A stretch of DNA of 64,000 nucleotides from UBA4085 sp964556755 (lineage in GTDB: Bacteria; Acidobacteriota; Aminicenantia; Aminicenantales; UBA4085). A program made the translations under genes and the position numbers. This document shows, piece after piece, positions 8,970-18,900 of the stretch. The stretch's first letter is position 1; each line of letters opens with the position of its first letter. Location of the stretch: contig CAZKXI010000009.1 of the NCBI GenBank assembly GCA_964556755.1, positions 53,738 through 117,737 of the forward strand, written 5' to 3'. The notes beneath the pieces are model-generated. The model was not told the DNA's origin. It worked only from the letters and a program-made list of their open reading frames with translations, and did not search any database.

Positions 8970-9251
8970 ATGCCGATCCAATCGTTTCGATGCGGCGATA
9001 CACGGCAGTTATTTGAAGGCAAGCGCATTAGGCGGTTCGTGAACATTGAACGGGTCGCCATGCGCAAGTTGGCCATGCTGAACCGGGCCGAACGACTCGA
9101 TGATCTACGAGTGCCACCGGGAAACGTCTTGGAAGCCTTGAAGGGGAGCCGGGCCGGCCAGAACAGCATCCGTATCAACGGCCAATTCCGCCTATGTTTC
9201 ACATGGACGGCCGGAGGCCCGAAGGACGTCGAGATCGTAGACTATCACTAA
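8970..9251 (+). CDS. higB: HigB-type toxin (RelE superfamily)
   Basis: 93 residues. MPIQSFRCGDTRQLFEGKR, then LRVPPGNVLEALKG, GQNSIRINGQFRLCFTW and a final VEIVDYH are the hallmarks of HigB mRNA interferases, in which the basic RINxQ(F/Y)R strand lies at the catalytic face. It is expected to cleave mRNA in the ribosome. The toxin gene precedes the antitoxin gene, the inverted order typical of higBA. No Shine-Dalgarno sequence precedes ATG 8970, consistent with a leaderless start directly at the predicted transcription start. Thirteen bases separate its stop from higA. Confidence 0.92.
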   Translation: MPIQSFRCGDTRQLFEGKRIRRFVNIERVAMRKLAMLNRAERLDDLRVPPGNVLEALKGSRAGQNSIRINGQFRLCFTWTAGGPKDVEIVDYH

Positions 9252-9264
9252 CGGAGATGACATC

Positions 9265-9582
9265 ATGCGCAAAGTCCCGTATCCCCATCCCGGCGAAATC
9301 CTGATCGAGGAATTCTTAAAGCCGCTGGGTATCACCCAGTACCGGCTGGCCAAGGAAATCGGCGTGCCTCAGAGGCGCATCGGCGAGATCGTGGCCGGCA
9401 AGCGGGCCATCACGACCGATACGGGCCTCCGTCTATCGCAGTTCTTCGGAATGTCAGATGGCTTCTGGATCGGGCTTCAGGTGGACTTCGATGCGGCCAA
9501 GGCCAAAGACGCACTGGCCAAGACGTTGGCCAAGATCAAGCCATGGACTCGGGGAGATCTTCATCCGAGTACACCGGCATAA
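9265..9582 (+). CDS. higA: HigA antitoxin (XRE/HTH)
   Basis: 105 residues. The N-terminal VPYPHPGEILIEEFLKPLGIT and the HTH (YRLAKEIGVPQRRIGEIVAGKRAIT, TDTGLRLSQFFG, FWIGLQ) match the VapI/HigA family closely. It binds HigB and represses the operon, presumably at the palindrome between the -35 and -10 boxes at 8945-8959. GGAGAT precedes the ATG, so this gene, unlike higB, has a conventional ribosome binding site, which would favour antitoxin over toxin synthesis. Length is normal and no defects are seen. Confidence 0.93.
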   Translation: MRKVPYPHPGEILIEEFLKPLGITQYRLAKEIGVPQRRIGEIVAGKRAITTDTGLRLSQFFGMSDGFWIGLQVDFDAAKAKDALAKTLAKIKPWTRGDLHPSTPA

Positions 9583-9660
9583 AACATGAAGGCCGTGGCG
9601 GCGGCCGCCCTCGTCTATCAAGTCATATTCACCCTGGGTGCATTAATAGATGGAGCCGAT

Positions 9661-9708
9661 AAAAAAATGGCGCCGGCCCTCCCCCGTCCTTGAGGGATGA
9701 CCGGCGCC
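9661..9708 (-). terminator. Intrinsic terminator for the M24/M28 operon
   Basis: Reading on the minus strand, GGCGCCGG and CCGGCGCC (plus-strand 9669-9676 and 9701-9708) form a perfect 8-bp stem with further CCTC/GAGG pairing inside, followed directly by AT then seven T (9661-9667). It lies about 165 bases after the M28 stop. Confidence 0.7.
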
Positions 9709-9840
9709 CTTGGTTGAGCGTTTTGCGCCGGCGCGTCAGGCGAATGCGCGCCGGGGGAAAATTCGTGAATCACGCATACCGCCCTCGCATCCTATCGGAA
9801 TTAAGGGCGACATGAGCTTGGGCTCCTATTTCTCCGGAGC

Positions 9841-9877
9841 TAATTCGGGAATTACGTATACTGTCCCCCTATTTAAT
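9841..9877 (-). repeat. REP-like element R1 at the M28 stop codon
   Basis: On the minus strand it reads AAATAGGGGGACAGTATACG then TAATTCCCGAATTA. The M28 stop TAA lies at 9873-9875, inside its first bases. It shares GACAGTAT(A/G)CGTAATTCCC with the element at 57522-57592 and the AAATAGGGGGACA start with those at 30364 and 31930. The remaining 9709-9840 holds a small GCTCC/GGAGC hairpin and nothing coding. Confidence 0.6.
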
Positions 9878-12101
9878 ACTCCACCAGGCCGGCCAGCTTG
9901 AGGATCGTGAGGTAGTTCATGATCCCCTTGAGCGTCGACTTGCGCTGGAACTGGGCGTCCAGCATGGCCCGGATGTCCAGGACCGAGTGCTTGCCGTTGC
10001 AGAGCAGCTGGACTTCGGCCGGATTGGCCACCTCGGCCCCGTAGGCGTACTTGGCCCGCTGCTCGGCCGGGACGTCGTTGATCGCTTGGCGGTAGCCGTT
10101 GTAGCCTCCGGCCGTGACCTTGGCCGTGGGCCGTGGCACGATCTTGGCCGCCTGCTTCTCCTCGTCCGTCAGCACGGGAACGATCGGCTTGACGCCCAGC
10201 CGCCTGGCGGCCGCTTCCATATGGACCTGCAGAGCGGTCCGATGGGCCGCGCCCAAAGCCTCGACGCTGGCCTTCAGCTTGGCCACATGTCCGCCCAGGC
10301 CGGCCTTGTCGGCGGCCAGCTCCATGACCGAGTCGAGGGTGTCCTTCTCGTTGACGACCGTCCCGTTGACGCAGGCCAGGGCGTAGCGGTAGGCCTCGGC
10401 CAGGCCGGCCGCGTCGGCGCCGTTGACCGCTTCCAGCCCGACCGCCATCTGGTGGCCCAGGCGGCGGGCGGCGTTGGAGGCGATCTCGCCGGCGATCTTG
10501 ACCGCCATGGCATCGTCGGCCGAAGCCACGGTGTAGGCGCCGGCCGCCCCGATCAGGGAGGCCCGCTTCATCTGGGTGGCGTCGGACTTGTCGGCCGTGT
10601 CACCGCTGGTGTGATACCAGCGGTCGGGCCAGGCGATCATCATGATCCCGGGCACGCCCACGCCCCAGTCGTTGAAGACCTCGTGGTCCGAGGCCCCGTA
10701 ATGGGTCTCGATGGAGTACCAGAACGGCTCGTCGGCGCCGAAGGGGGCCGTGATCCGGACCGGGACCTTGAACGCGGTGCTGCGGTTCTGGATCCGCTCC
10801 CGGGTGCCCTCGCCGACGTAGCGGTAGACGTTCTCCATGACGTCGTTGATGTAGTGCGGATTGCCGTAGGTCGTCCGCATCAGGCAGAAGAACGACTGGT
10901 TCTTGCTCAGCCACTCCCCGACCATGTCCATGTTGATGTTGCACAGGGTCCGGGCCATGATGTCCTTGTGCTCGCCGACCCACTTGCCGATGCCGGCGAA
11001 CTCGGGCCCCCAGACCCAGCGGATCGTCCGCTTGGGCCGGGGCAGCCGGCCGTCGTCGATGAGGGTCTTGAGGATGCGGGCCGACTCCAGGATGGCGGCC
11101 GAGCCCGAGGTGTTGTCGTTGGCGCCCTGCTTGGAGATGCCCTCGAAGCTGTGGGCCGAGAAGATGATCTCGCCGGCGGCCGGGTCGGTTCCCGGCAGGG
11201 TGCAGGTCACCACTTCCTGGTTGTACTTGACCTGGTTGGCCTTGATCTTGACCTGGGCCGTGATCTTCTCGCCCATGGACAGGCGCTGCTTGAGGATCTC
11301 GCCCTCCCGCACCGGGAGCTGGAAGCCGAACTTGGGCGGGCCGGCGGGAGCGGCCGCGGCCTGGGCCTGCGGAGGCCTTTGGCCGGGAGCGCCGCCGGGA
11401 GGGGGACCGCCCGCGGGATTGCCGCCCGGAGCGCCGCCCCGCATGCCGCCGGGGCGCTGGCGCACGCCGACCTGGGCCCAGCCCATCTCATAGATGTCGT
11501 CCGTGCCGCGCGACGGGGTGCAGACCACGATGCCGACGGCGCCCTTCTGGTTGCAGGCGAGATTGTAGACCTGCATCATCGCGCCCTCGGTGACCGCGAT
11601 CTTGCCCTCGACCTTGGCCGCCTCGATCTCGGCCGGGGTGCCGCGGCCGACCCAGACCAGGTCGGCCGTCAAGTCGGTCGTCGGGCTGCCGGCGGCCAGC
11701 TGGACGATATTGTCCAGGATGTCGGCGATCTTGCGCAGGCCGGGCTTGACCTCCCAGATCGAGCCCTGGACCGCGTCCCAAGTCTCGCCGGCCGGGTACT
11801 TGATCAGCTCGGCGTCGGCGAATCCGTAGCGCTTCAGCCGGATCATCATGGCCTCGGACTCCCACAGCGTGCCAGCCCATTCCTCGGGCTGGCGGTCGCG
11901 CATGTAGGTGGCGATGTCCTGGACGGTGGCCAGGGCGGCCTCGCCCGAGGATTCGCCCACGATCAAATCCATGTGGGTCTTGGGCAGGAAGGTCCAGTAC
12001 AGCCAAGGCGTGTACTGGGCCGAGGCGCTGCCGGGGAGCAGGATCAATGCCGCGCCGCCGACCAGGGCCAGCACGGCCAAGCCGATGAGCCAACGTTTCA
12101 T
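9873..12101 (-). CDS. Secreted M28-like metallopeptidase with PA-type insert and C-terminal winged-helix-like tail
   Basis: 742 residues from ATG 12101, which follows AGGAGG; the longer open frame upstream lacks a ribosome site. Signal peptide: KRWLIGLAVLALVGGAALIL...ASAQ. Residues ~100-330 resemble a protease-associated insert, interrupted by a Gly/Pro/Ala-rich linker (~250-290). Zinc-site motifs follow: FSAHSFEG, GANDNTSGSAAILE, WVWGPEFAG, NINMDMVG and WYHTSGDT. The usual catalytic EE of M28 appears as PE and the HxD as HSF, as in divergent DUF4910-like members, so activity is likely but not certain. The last ~45 residues (LLCNGKHSVLDIRAMLDAQF onward) look like a PqqD-type winged helix. It follows the M24 peptidase gene by 136 bases, presumably one operon. 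Confidence 0.82.
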   Translation of the reverse strand: MKRWLIGLAVLALVGGAALILLPGSASAQYTPWLYWTFLPKTHMDLIVGESSGEAALATVQDIATYMRDRQPEEWAGTLWESEAMMIRLKRYGFADAELIKYPAGETWDAVQGSIWEVKPGLRKIADILDNIVQLAAGSPTTDLTADLVWVGRGTPAEIEAAKVEGKIAVTEGAMMQVYNLACNQKGAVGIVVCTPSRGTDDIYEMGWAQVGVRQRPGGMRGGAPGGNPAGGPPPGGAPGQRPPQAQAAAAPAGPPKFGFQLPVREGEILKQRLSMGEKITAQVKIKANQVKYNQEVVTCTLPGTDPAAGEIIFSAHSFEGISKQGANDNTSGSAAILESARILKTLIDDGRLPRPKRTIRWVWGPEFAGIGKWVGEHKDIMARTLCNINMDMVGEWLSKNQSFFCLMRTTYGNPHYINDVMENVYRYVGEGTRERIQNRSTAFKVPVRITAPFGADEPFWYSIETHYGASDHEVFNDWGVGVPGIMMIAWPDRWYHTSGDTADKSDATQMKRASLIGAAGAYTVASADDAMAVKIAGEIASNAARRLGHQMAVGLEAVNGADAAGLAEAYRYALACVNGTVVNEKDTLDSVMELAADKAGLGGHVAKLKASVEALGAAHRTALQVHMEAAARRLGVKPIVPVLTDEEKQAAKIVPRPTAKVTAGGYNGYRQAINDVPAEQRAKYAYGAEVANPAEVQLLCNGKHSVLDIRAMLDAQFQRKSTLKGIMNYLTILKLAGLVEY

Positions 12102-12237
12102 GGGGAGCCTCCTGACGATTTGGACGATTTGAGGGAGCCCGATCTTCCCGGCGCGGGAAAGTCGGGGACCCGAGAAGAGAGCCGCGGCCCGATCGAGCCG
12201 CGGAGAGAGCCAGCGCGGGGTCTTCGCCAACGGCGTC

Positions 12238-13488
12238 CTATTCCGCGGCGGGGAACGGCCGGACGATGGACATGGCTTCCATCCCGCCCAGGTGGCGGGC
12301 GCCGTCCTCCGTGATGACCATGCAGTCCTCGGTCCGGATGCCGAACTCGCCGTAGAGGTAGACGCCGGGCTCGTTGGAGAAGGTCATGCCCGGCTCCAAG
12401 CGGAGCTTGTTGCCCTTGACCAGGTAGGGGTACTCGTGGCCCTCCAGCCCGATGCCGTGGCCCAGGCGGTGGGCGAAGTGCTTATAGCCCGGCCCGAAGC
12501 CGGCGTCCTCGATGACCTTGCGGGCGGCGGCGTCCACCGACTCGCAGGAGACGCCCGGCCGGGCGGCCTCCAAGGCGGCGACCTGGGCCTTGCGGACGAT
12601 CTCCCAGATCCTGACCATCTTGTCGCTCGGCTTTCCGAAGACGATCGTCCGGGTGACGTCCGAGCTGTAGCCTTCGACGCGGCAGCCGCCGTCGACCATG
12701 ATGACCGTGCCGTCCTGGAGGGTGCGCGGCGTCCGCGACCCATGCGGGAACGCCGTGTTGGGGCCGAACTGCGGACCTCCTCCCCCGGGAGCCCCCAGCT
12801 TGGCGCTGGCGGCCGAGATGGCCGCGGACAGCTCGCGCGGGGTCATGCCCTCCCGGACCTGGCCGAAGCCCTCGGCGAAGGCCAGCTTGGTGATCCGGTT
12901 GGCCAGATCGAGATAGACGATCTCCTTGGCCGTCTTGGTCCCCCGGCAGCCGTCGGTGACCGGGGCGCCGTCGGCCGTCTCGATCCCGGCCGCGTCCCGC
13001 TGCAGGCCGTAGACCTGGAAGGCGCTGAGATTGGGAGCCAGGCCCAGGCGTCGCCCGCCCAGGTCGCGGACCGTGCCGCCGATCAGGGCGTAGGGGCTCT
13101 CGTGCTCTTCCCAGATCCTGACTTCGTCGCCCGCCGGCAGCGACTCCTTGGCCCGCTCCAGCTCGAAGGCCGGGCAGATCCAGACCGGGCGGCCCTTGCG
13201 GTTGAGAAGGGCCCCGAAGGTCCGCTCGCTGGTCCCCCAGGAGACGGCCGTAAAGTAGGTCAGGTTCGTGCCGCCGCCGACGAAGACGGCGTCAAGCCCC
13301 GCTTGAGCCATCAGAACGCGGGCCCGCTCCAGCCGGGCTTCGTAATCCGAAGGCTCCAGCGGCTTGAGGCCGGCGGTCAGGCTTTGCGCTGCGGCCTCCC
13401 CTCCGGACCCGGCCGCCGCCGCCTTGAGGGCCGACGGCAGGGCCAGGGACAGGCCGCCGAGCTTGAGGAAGTCACGCCGATGGATCAT
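12238..13488 (-). CDS. Tat-exported M24 family Xaa-Pro-type peptidase
   Basis: 416 residues. MIHRRDFLKLGGLSLALPSA is a twin-arginine signal, with the RRDFLK motif. The C-terminal pita-bread domain keeps all expected metal ligands: DGGCRVEGYSSDVTRTI (two Asp), FAHRLGHGIGLEGHE (His), FSNEPGVYLYGEFGIRTED (two Glu). It should remove N-terminal residues next to proline, or cleave X-Pro dipeptides, outside the cytoplasm. GGAGG precedes the ATG and a consensus promoter lies at 13518-13546. The downstream M28 gene is likely cotranscribed. The tatA gene starts 150 bases away on the other strand, which suits a folded metalloenzyme exported by Tat. Confidence 0.9.
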   Translation of the reverse strand: MIHRRDFLKLGGLSLALPSALKAAAAGSGGEAAAQSLTAGLKPLEPSDYEARLERARVLMAQAGLDAVFVGGGTNLTYFTAVSWGTSERTFGALLNRKGRPVWICPAFELERAKESLPAGDEVRIWEEHESPYALIGGTVRDLGGRRLGLAPNLSAFQVYGLQRDAAGIETADGAPVTDGCRGTKTAKEIVYLDLANRITKLAFAEGFGQVREGMTPRELSAAISAASAKLGAPGGGGPQFGPNTAFPHGSRTPRTLQDGTVIMVDGGCRVEGYSSDVTRTIVFGKPSDKMVRIWEIVRKAQVAALEAARPGVSCESVDAAARKVIEDAGFGPGYKHFAHRLGHGIGLEGHEYPYLVKGNKLRLEPGMTFSNEPGVYLYGEFGIRTEDCMVITEDGARHLGGMEAMSIVRPFPAAE

Positions 13489-13517
13489 GGGGGCCTCCGG
13501 AAAAACGCATTTCGACG

Positions 13518-13546
13518 TTCATAGCACCGCCTTCGGCCATTGTCAA
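13518..13546 (-). promoter_or_regulatory. Promoter of the M24-M28 operon
   Basis: Minus strand TTGACA (13546-13541), 17-base spacer, TATGAA (13523-13518); start codon 30 bases further on, with GGAGG between. Confidence 0.65.
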
Positions 13547-13640
13547 ACGCGGCGTTTCATTGACTTTTCGGCCCCGCTCAAGTACCTTTAGGGGGAATTT
13601 CTACGTCTTTCGCGATCGACAACCCGTAAAGGAGGCATAG

Positions 13641-13841
13641 ATGTTTCTGTTCGGAACGCTGGGTCCGCAGGAACTCATCCTCATCCTGCTCATCGTGGTC
13701 ATCATCTTCGGAGCCAAGAAGCTGCCCGATCTGGGCCGCTCCCTGGGCGAGGGCATCAAGAACTTCAAGGGCTCGGTCAGCGGCAAGGACAAGGACAAAG
13801 AGAAGGACGACGAGAAGACCGCTCCCCCCTCCAAGGACTGA
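13641..13841 (+). CDS. tatA: TatA/E twin-arginine translocase pore subunit
   Basis: 66 residues: a short N-terminus, one membrane helix (LILILLIVVIIFG), the conserved FGAKKLPDLGRSLGEGIKNFK amphipathic helix region and a Lys/Asp/Glu-rich tail. This is a complete canonical TatA. AAAGGAGG lies directly upstream. No tatB or tatC is in the window. Its TGA overlaps the ATG of the methyltransferase gene (TGATG), and the following genes are equally tightly packed, making tatA the first gene of a four-gene unit ending with a TonB-dependent receptor. The divergent neighbour is a Tat-signal peptidase. Confidence 0.95.
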   Translation: MFLFGTLGPQELILILLIVVIIFGAKKLPDLGRSLGEGIKNFKGSVSGKDKDKEKDDEKTAPPSKD

Positions 13842-14965
13842 TGCAGCGGACGATCGAGACGCTCGCCGGTGATCGGCGCCGGCTGGAAGAGCGATTTCAA
13901 CAGCAGGTCGAGATCCTTCGGGCCGCCGCCCGGGGCCTGGCCGATCTGCGGGGCCGCCTGGCTGAGGGCGGCAAATCCGGCCGGCGGGAAGCCGCCGACG
14001 AGGGCCTGGGCCTGGTCGCGGGCCTGGCCGAATCGGCCGCATCCCTGGCCGAGACGTCGGCCGCCCTGGCCGAAGCCCGGGACAAGGAGTGGGACGCCCT
14101 GGGCAACAACCACCTCGGCCTGCTCGTCCAGGGCCTCGAAGGCCGCATCGCCCGGCTGGCCGAAGCCGCCGAGGACGCCGTCGCGCTGAGCCGCACCTTC
14201 GCCCTCCTGCAGGACCAGCTGGGGCGGCTGCTGGCCGCCCTCCAGGAGAAGCGCCTCCCCACGCCGGTCCAGGTCGCCGAGATCTGGGAGCCCCTTCGGG
14301 ACTGGCGCTACACCCGCTTCGAGAACCGCCACCGCGGCTCCCGGGCCGAGATCCGGGCCCAGCTGGAGCGCTATCTGCCGTATCTGCCCGCCGGCGGGAC
14401 CATCCTCGACCTGGGCTGCGGGCGTGGCGAATTCCTCGATCTCCTTCAAGAGCGCGGCTTTCGGGGGCTCGGGGTCGACCTCAACGCCCAGATGGCCGAT
14501 GACTGCCGCGGCCGAGGCCTTCAGGTCGAGAGGGCCGACCTTCTGGAGGCCTTGGCGGCGAGGCCGGACGGCTCCCTTCAGGGCGTCTTCTCGGCCCAGG
14601 TCATCGAGCACCTGCCTCCGGCCGCCCTGGAGCGGCTCGTCGAGCTGGCCTACGCCAAGCTGGCCCCCGGCGGCGTCCTCATCCTGGAGACGATCAATCC
14701 GGCTTCGGTCTACGCCCTGGTCCACGCCTTCTATGCCGACCTGACCCATCGCCTCCCCGTCCACCCCGAAGCCCTCCGCTTTCTGGCGGACGCGGCGGGC
14801 TTCGCCGGGACGGAGATCGTCTATTCCGGCCTCATCGAGCCGGAGCGGCTGCAGCCGGTTCCGGCCGCCGACGAGGCCGCCGCGGTCCTCAACCGGGACA
14901 TCGACAAGCTCAACCGGCTCCTTTTCGCATCGCCCAACTACGCCGTCGTGGCCCGGAAGGCCTGA
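13841..14965 (+). CDS. Class I SAM methyltransferase with long N-terminal coiled coil
   Basis: 374 residues. The first ~155 are Ala/Glu/Arg/Leu-rich helices with heptad character. The Rossmann domain has motif I ILDLGCGRGEFLDLL, an acidic loop GLGVDLN, motif VFSAQVIEHLPP and a late LAPGGVLILETINP. The pattern of coiled coil followed by this methyltransferase resembles O-antigen or lipid-carrier capping enzymes such as WbdD-type proteins, where the coil sets polymer length, but a kinase domain is absent and the substrate is unknown. Translation is coupled to tatA (one-base overlap) and the ROK kinase gene begins two bases after its stop. Confidence 0.8.
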   Translation: MQRTIETLAGDRRRLEERFQQQVEILRAAARGLADLRGRLAEGGKSGRREAADEGLGLVAGLAESAASLAETSAALAEARDKEWDALGNNHLGLLVQGLEGRIARLAEAAEDAVALSRTFALLQDQLGRLLAALQEKRLPTPVQVAEIWEPLRDWRYTRFENRHRGSRAEIRAQLERYLPYLPAGGTILDLGCGRGEFLDLLQERGFRGLGVDLNAQMADDCRGRGLQVERADLLEALAARPDGSLQGVFSAQVIEHLPPAALERLVELAYAKLAPGGVLILETINPASVYALVHAFYADLTHRLPVHPEALRFLADAAGFAGTEIVYSGLIEPERLQPVPAADEAAAVLNRDIDKLNRLLFASPNYAVVARKA

Positions 14966-14967
14966 CC

Positions 14968-15945
14968 ATGGCCCTCTTCGCCGGATTCGACTTGGGCGGC
15001 ACCGGGCTTAAAGCCGGGCTGGTCGACGAGGACGGCGGGGTCCGGTCCAAGACCCTGGCCCCCTCGCCCAAGACCGCTGAGGATTTCTTCGCCCTGGTCG
15101 AGACGATCTGGGAGGGGATGCAGGAATCCGCCGGCGGCCCGATCGCCGGAGCGGGGTTCGGCCTGCCGGGCATCTTCGACCTCGGCACGCGGCGCGTCCT
15201 GAAGTCGCCCCACACCGGGGGGCTGGACGGCGTGGACGTGGAGCCGGAGCTGGAGCGGCGCCTGGGCGTCCCCGTGCGGGTGGACAACGACGCCAACCTG
15301 GCCGCCTACGGCGAGTGGAGGCGCGGGGCCGGCCGGGGCGCGGCGGACATGGTCCTGCTGACGATCGGGACCGGGATCGGCGCCGGCGTCATCGCCGGCG
15401 GCCGGATGCTGCGCGGCGCCCGCGGATACGCCGGGGAGGCCGGGCACATGCCCGTCCGCCCGGACGGCGAGCCGTGCCCCTGCGGCGGCCGGGGCTGCCT
15501 GGAGACCGAAGCCTCGGCCCGGGCCATCGTCCGCCGCTACCGCCAAGCCTCGGCCTGCGAAGGCCCTCTGACGGCGGAAGACGTCCAGAAGCGGGCGGAC
15601 GCCGGCGACGAAGCGGCCCGCGCGGCCTTGGCCGAATCCGCCCGCTGGCTGGGAATCGGACTGGCCGGTCTGATCAACCTGCTCAATCCCGAGCTGATCC
15701 TGCTCGGGGGCGGCGTCGCCGAAGCCGGCCCGGACTGGCTCCGGGAGGCCGCCGGGGAAGCCGGCCGCCGGGCCTTCGGCGGCGCCTTCCGGGCTTGTCG
15801 GATCGAGCGGGCCGGCCTGGGCAACGACGCCGGCCTCCTGGGGGCGGCCGCTTGGGCGGCCGACGCCCCGAGCCGGGATCTCGTGCCGAGGCAACGTTCG
15901 GGAGATAAAGCGTGTATGGAAACGACGAGGAGACCTCATGAATAA
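14968..15945 (+). CDS. ROK-family sugar kinase (glucokinase-like)
   Basis: 325 residues. Phosphate-binding GFDLGGTGLKAGLVDEDGG at the N-terminus, the sugar site VDNDANLAAYGEW, TIGTGIGAGVI, GEAGHMPVRPDG and the zinc motif CPCGGRGCLE together define an active ROK kinase. It is expected to phosphorylate glucose or another hexose with ATP in the cytoplasm. The last ~20 residues are charged and overlap the next gene by eight bases, so the C-terminus may be slightly variable. A repressor-type HTH is absent, so it is a kinase rather than a ROK regulator. Its place before a TonB receptor suggests use of imported or released sugar. Confidence 0.9.
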   Translation: MALFAGFDLGGTGLKAGLVDEDGGVRSKTLAPSPKTAEDFFALVETIWEGMQESAGGPIAGAGFGLPGIFDLGTRRVLKSPHTGGLDGVDVEPELERRLGVPVRVDNDANLAAYGEWRRGAGRGAADMVLLTIGTGIGAGVIAGGRMLRGARGYAGEAGHMPVRPDGEPCPCGGRGCLETEASARAIVRRYRQASACEGPLTAEDVQKRADAGDEAARAALAESARWLGIGLAGLINLLNPELILLGGGVAEAGPDWLREAAGEAGRRAFGGAFRACRIERAGLGNDAGLLGAAAWAADAPSRDLVPRQRSGDKACMETTRRPHE

Positions 15946-18900
15946 AGGAAGAGCCCTGGCTGCCGTCGCCCTTCTGATCCTGGCCGCGGGGTGGACCCTC
16001 CCCGCATCGGCCCAAGAACCCTGCGCTGCCCTTCGAGGCCGGGTCGTCGACGCCGCCGGAAAGCCTCTGGCGCTGGTCTCGATCATCGCCCAGAGCCCGG
16101 CCTACCAGGGCCAGGCTGACATGCGGACGCCGGAGTCGGGACGCTTCGACTTCCTGGCCCTGCCGCCCGGCGTCTACGAGCTGCGCTTCGACCTACCGGA
16201 GCACAAATCCATCGTCCGCCGCGGGATCGTTCTCATGGCCGGGCAGACGGTCAAGCTGGACATCGTCCTCGAGCCCTCGGAGATCGAGGAGGACGTGATC
16301 GTCGAGACCCCGCTGCCGGCCCGCGACGTGCTCTCCGTCAAGAGCGTCTTCCGGCTCTCCTCGGCGCTCCTGGAAGCCATCCCCACGGGCCGCGACTTGC
16401 GCGACCTCCAGGCCATGACGCCGGGCGCCGTGCCCGACGGCAAGCCCAGCGAGCGGGCCGTCTCCATCCTGGGCGGCGGCGTTCGCGGCCAAGAGTATAA
16501 GCTCGACGGCGGCCTCTTCGCCGACCCCGCGTCGACCTACCCCGTCGGCAACCTCAACGTCGACATCCTCGACCAGGTCGAGGTCATCTCGGCCGGCAAG
16601 CCGGCCGCCGAAGGCCCCGGCCGCGGCGCGTCCGTTCACCTCCTCAGCCGCTCGGGCGGCAACTCCTTCGCCGGCAGCCTCCGCTTCCACTTGACGGACG
16701 CGGCCCTGAGCATGGACGCCTTCGACGCCGCGGCCGTCAGCGGCCTGGCCCTGGAGCCCTCCGATAGGACCTCCGGCCTCTACGACGTGTCCCTGAACCT
16801 GGGCGGTCCCCTCTGGGAGGACCGGGCCTGGTACTTCCTGAACGCCCGCCGCCTGGCCTTCGCCCAGGCCAATCCCTACGATCCGGGCGCCCGGCTGGCC
16901 AAGCTGGGCACGGGGACTTCCACGGCCTTCGACCGCGAGCAGGGAGAGTGGATGACCTTCCTGAAGGTCACCGTCAACGCCACGGACAAGATCCGCTACG
17001 CGGGCTACTTCCACTGGAACAACCTCGCCCAGCCGGTCGACGAGGCCTCCTTCGCCCCGGACATCGCCTATGACGCGACCTGGAACCATCAGGGCGAGAA
17101 CTCCTACGCCACGAGCCACACCGGGACGTTCGAGCTGTCCTCCCGGTCCCGGGCCGATGTCCGCTTCACCTACGTCGGGCGGGATGTCCCCCAGCTGTCG
17201 CGCAATATCTACGAATACTCCTACTACGATTACGTCAACCAGGTCGGCTGGGGCGCGGCGCCCTACAGCATCCGCAGCGCCACCAAGCGGACCATCGGCG
17301 AGGCCAGTCTGACGGCGGGCCTCGACGGGCTTGTCGGCGAGAGCCATGTCCTGAAGGCGGGCATCTCGATCGAGGAGTCCAACAGCACCCGCGACTGGTG
17401 GCGGATCAACCCGTACGACTCGCTGTGGTACGATTGGAGCGCCGGCAATCCCTACTACGTCGATCCGAGCCGGTCCATCGGCCGCCTCAGCCTTTGGGCC
17501 TCCGGGGTCGTCGAGAGCAGCCTCAAGGCCAAGGAAGGCTTCCGGCGCTTCTCCCTCTTCGCCCAGGATTCCATCCAGGCCGGGCGGCTGGCCCTGGATC
17601 TGGGCCTGCGCTTCGAGTACAACCTGGAGTTCCTGCCGGTCCAGAGCCGCGGCACCCTGACCTTCGAGTACGGCCCCGAGCTCAACGCCGAGGGCCTGGC
17701 CGACAACGACCTGATCGAGGCCCTGATCGCGGAAGCCGCCAAGACCGGTCTGACCTCGCCCTTCGAGGCGGCCTCCATCACCTACCGGAGGCTGGTCGAG
17801 TTCCTGAACCTCTCGCCCCGGGCCGGCCTGTCGTACGACATCTTCGGCGACGGCTCCACGGCCCTCAAGCTGTCGTTCGCCCGGGACTACGACACGATGT
17901 GGACCGGCTTCTACGCCTCGTCCAATATCTTCTCCCCCCAGCATGTCGCGTGGGACTGGTACGATCTCGACGGCGACATGATGATGGACATGCCGGACAT
18001 CGATGACTACGTCCTTCTGGCCGACATGAGCGAGGACGCGGCGCTCAATCCCTTCACCTACACGGACGCCGACGGCGTGACCCATAAGCTCAAGGCCCCC
18101 CGCTACGACACCTTCACCGCCTCGCTGGAGCGGGATCTGGGACGCGACATCAGCCTGTCGGCTCAGTTCACCCTGCGCAACGCCGGCAACCTGATCTCCC
18201 TGATCGACATCGAGAACGGCTATGACGCCTCGGCCCGGGACGCCAACGGGCTCATCTGGCTGCCGCTGACCGTGACCGAGCCGGGACGGGACGGCCGGCT
18301 GGGCACGTCCGACGACGGCACCCTGACCGTCTACGGGCTGAGGGCCGACCGCCCGGCGCCCGATTACCGCTACGCCAATATCCCCGAGGCCCGCCAGAGA
18401 TACGCGGCCGGCATCCTGAGCTTCGAGAAGCGGATGTCCCGCGGCTGGCAGGCGTCGGCCTCCGTCGTCCTCAGCTCTTACAAGGGCGACTTGGGCTCGG
18501 ACGCGACCGCCAGCTATGCCACGACGGCGGCTTACGCCAGCCCGAACGGCCTGACCAACGCCTACGGCCCGCTCCGCCTGGACCGGCCGTTCCAGGCCAG
18601 GCTGATGGCCGCGGTCCAGCTGCCCCTGGGAATCGAGCTGGGGGCCTACTTCCGGTACATGTCGGGCGCCCCCTACGGGCGGACGCTGGCCCGGGTCTAC
18701 TTCCCGGAGGGCTTCGGGGCCCAGACGGCCTACGCCACGGTCTCGGCCGAAGCCCTGGGCACCGGACGCGATCCGGCCTTCAGCAGCCTGGACCTGCGCC
18801 TGCACAAGGGCTTCCGGGTCGGTAAGGCCGGCAAGGTGGACGCCTACCTGGACGTCTTCAACCTGCTCGGCTCCAGCGCCCTCTTCGAGGACAACGACTC

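Noticed and set aside
9987..12314. 775-codon plus-strand open frame
   Set aside because: Antisense to the M28 peptidase with its signal peptide and ribosome site.
16193..18805. 870-codon minus-strand open frame
   Set aside because: Antisense shadow of the TonB-dependent receptor.
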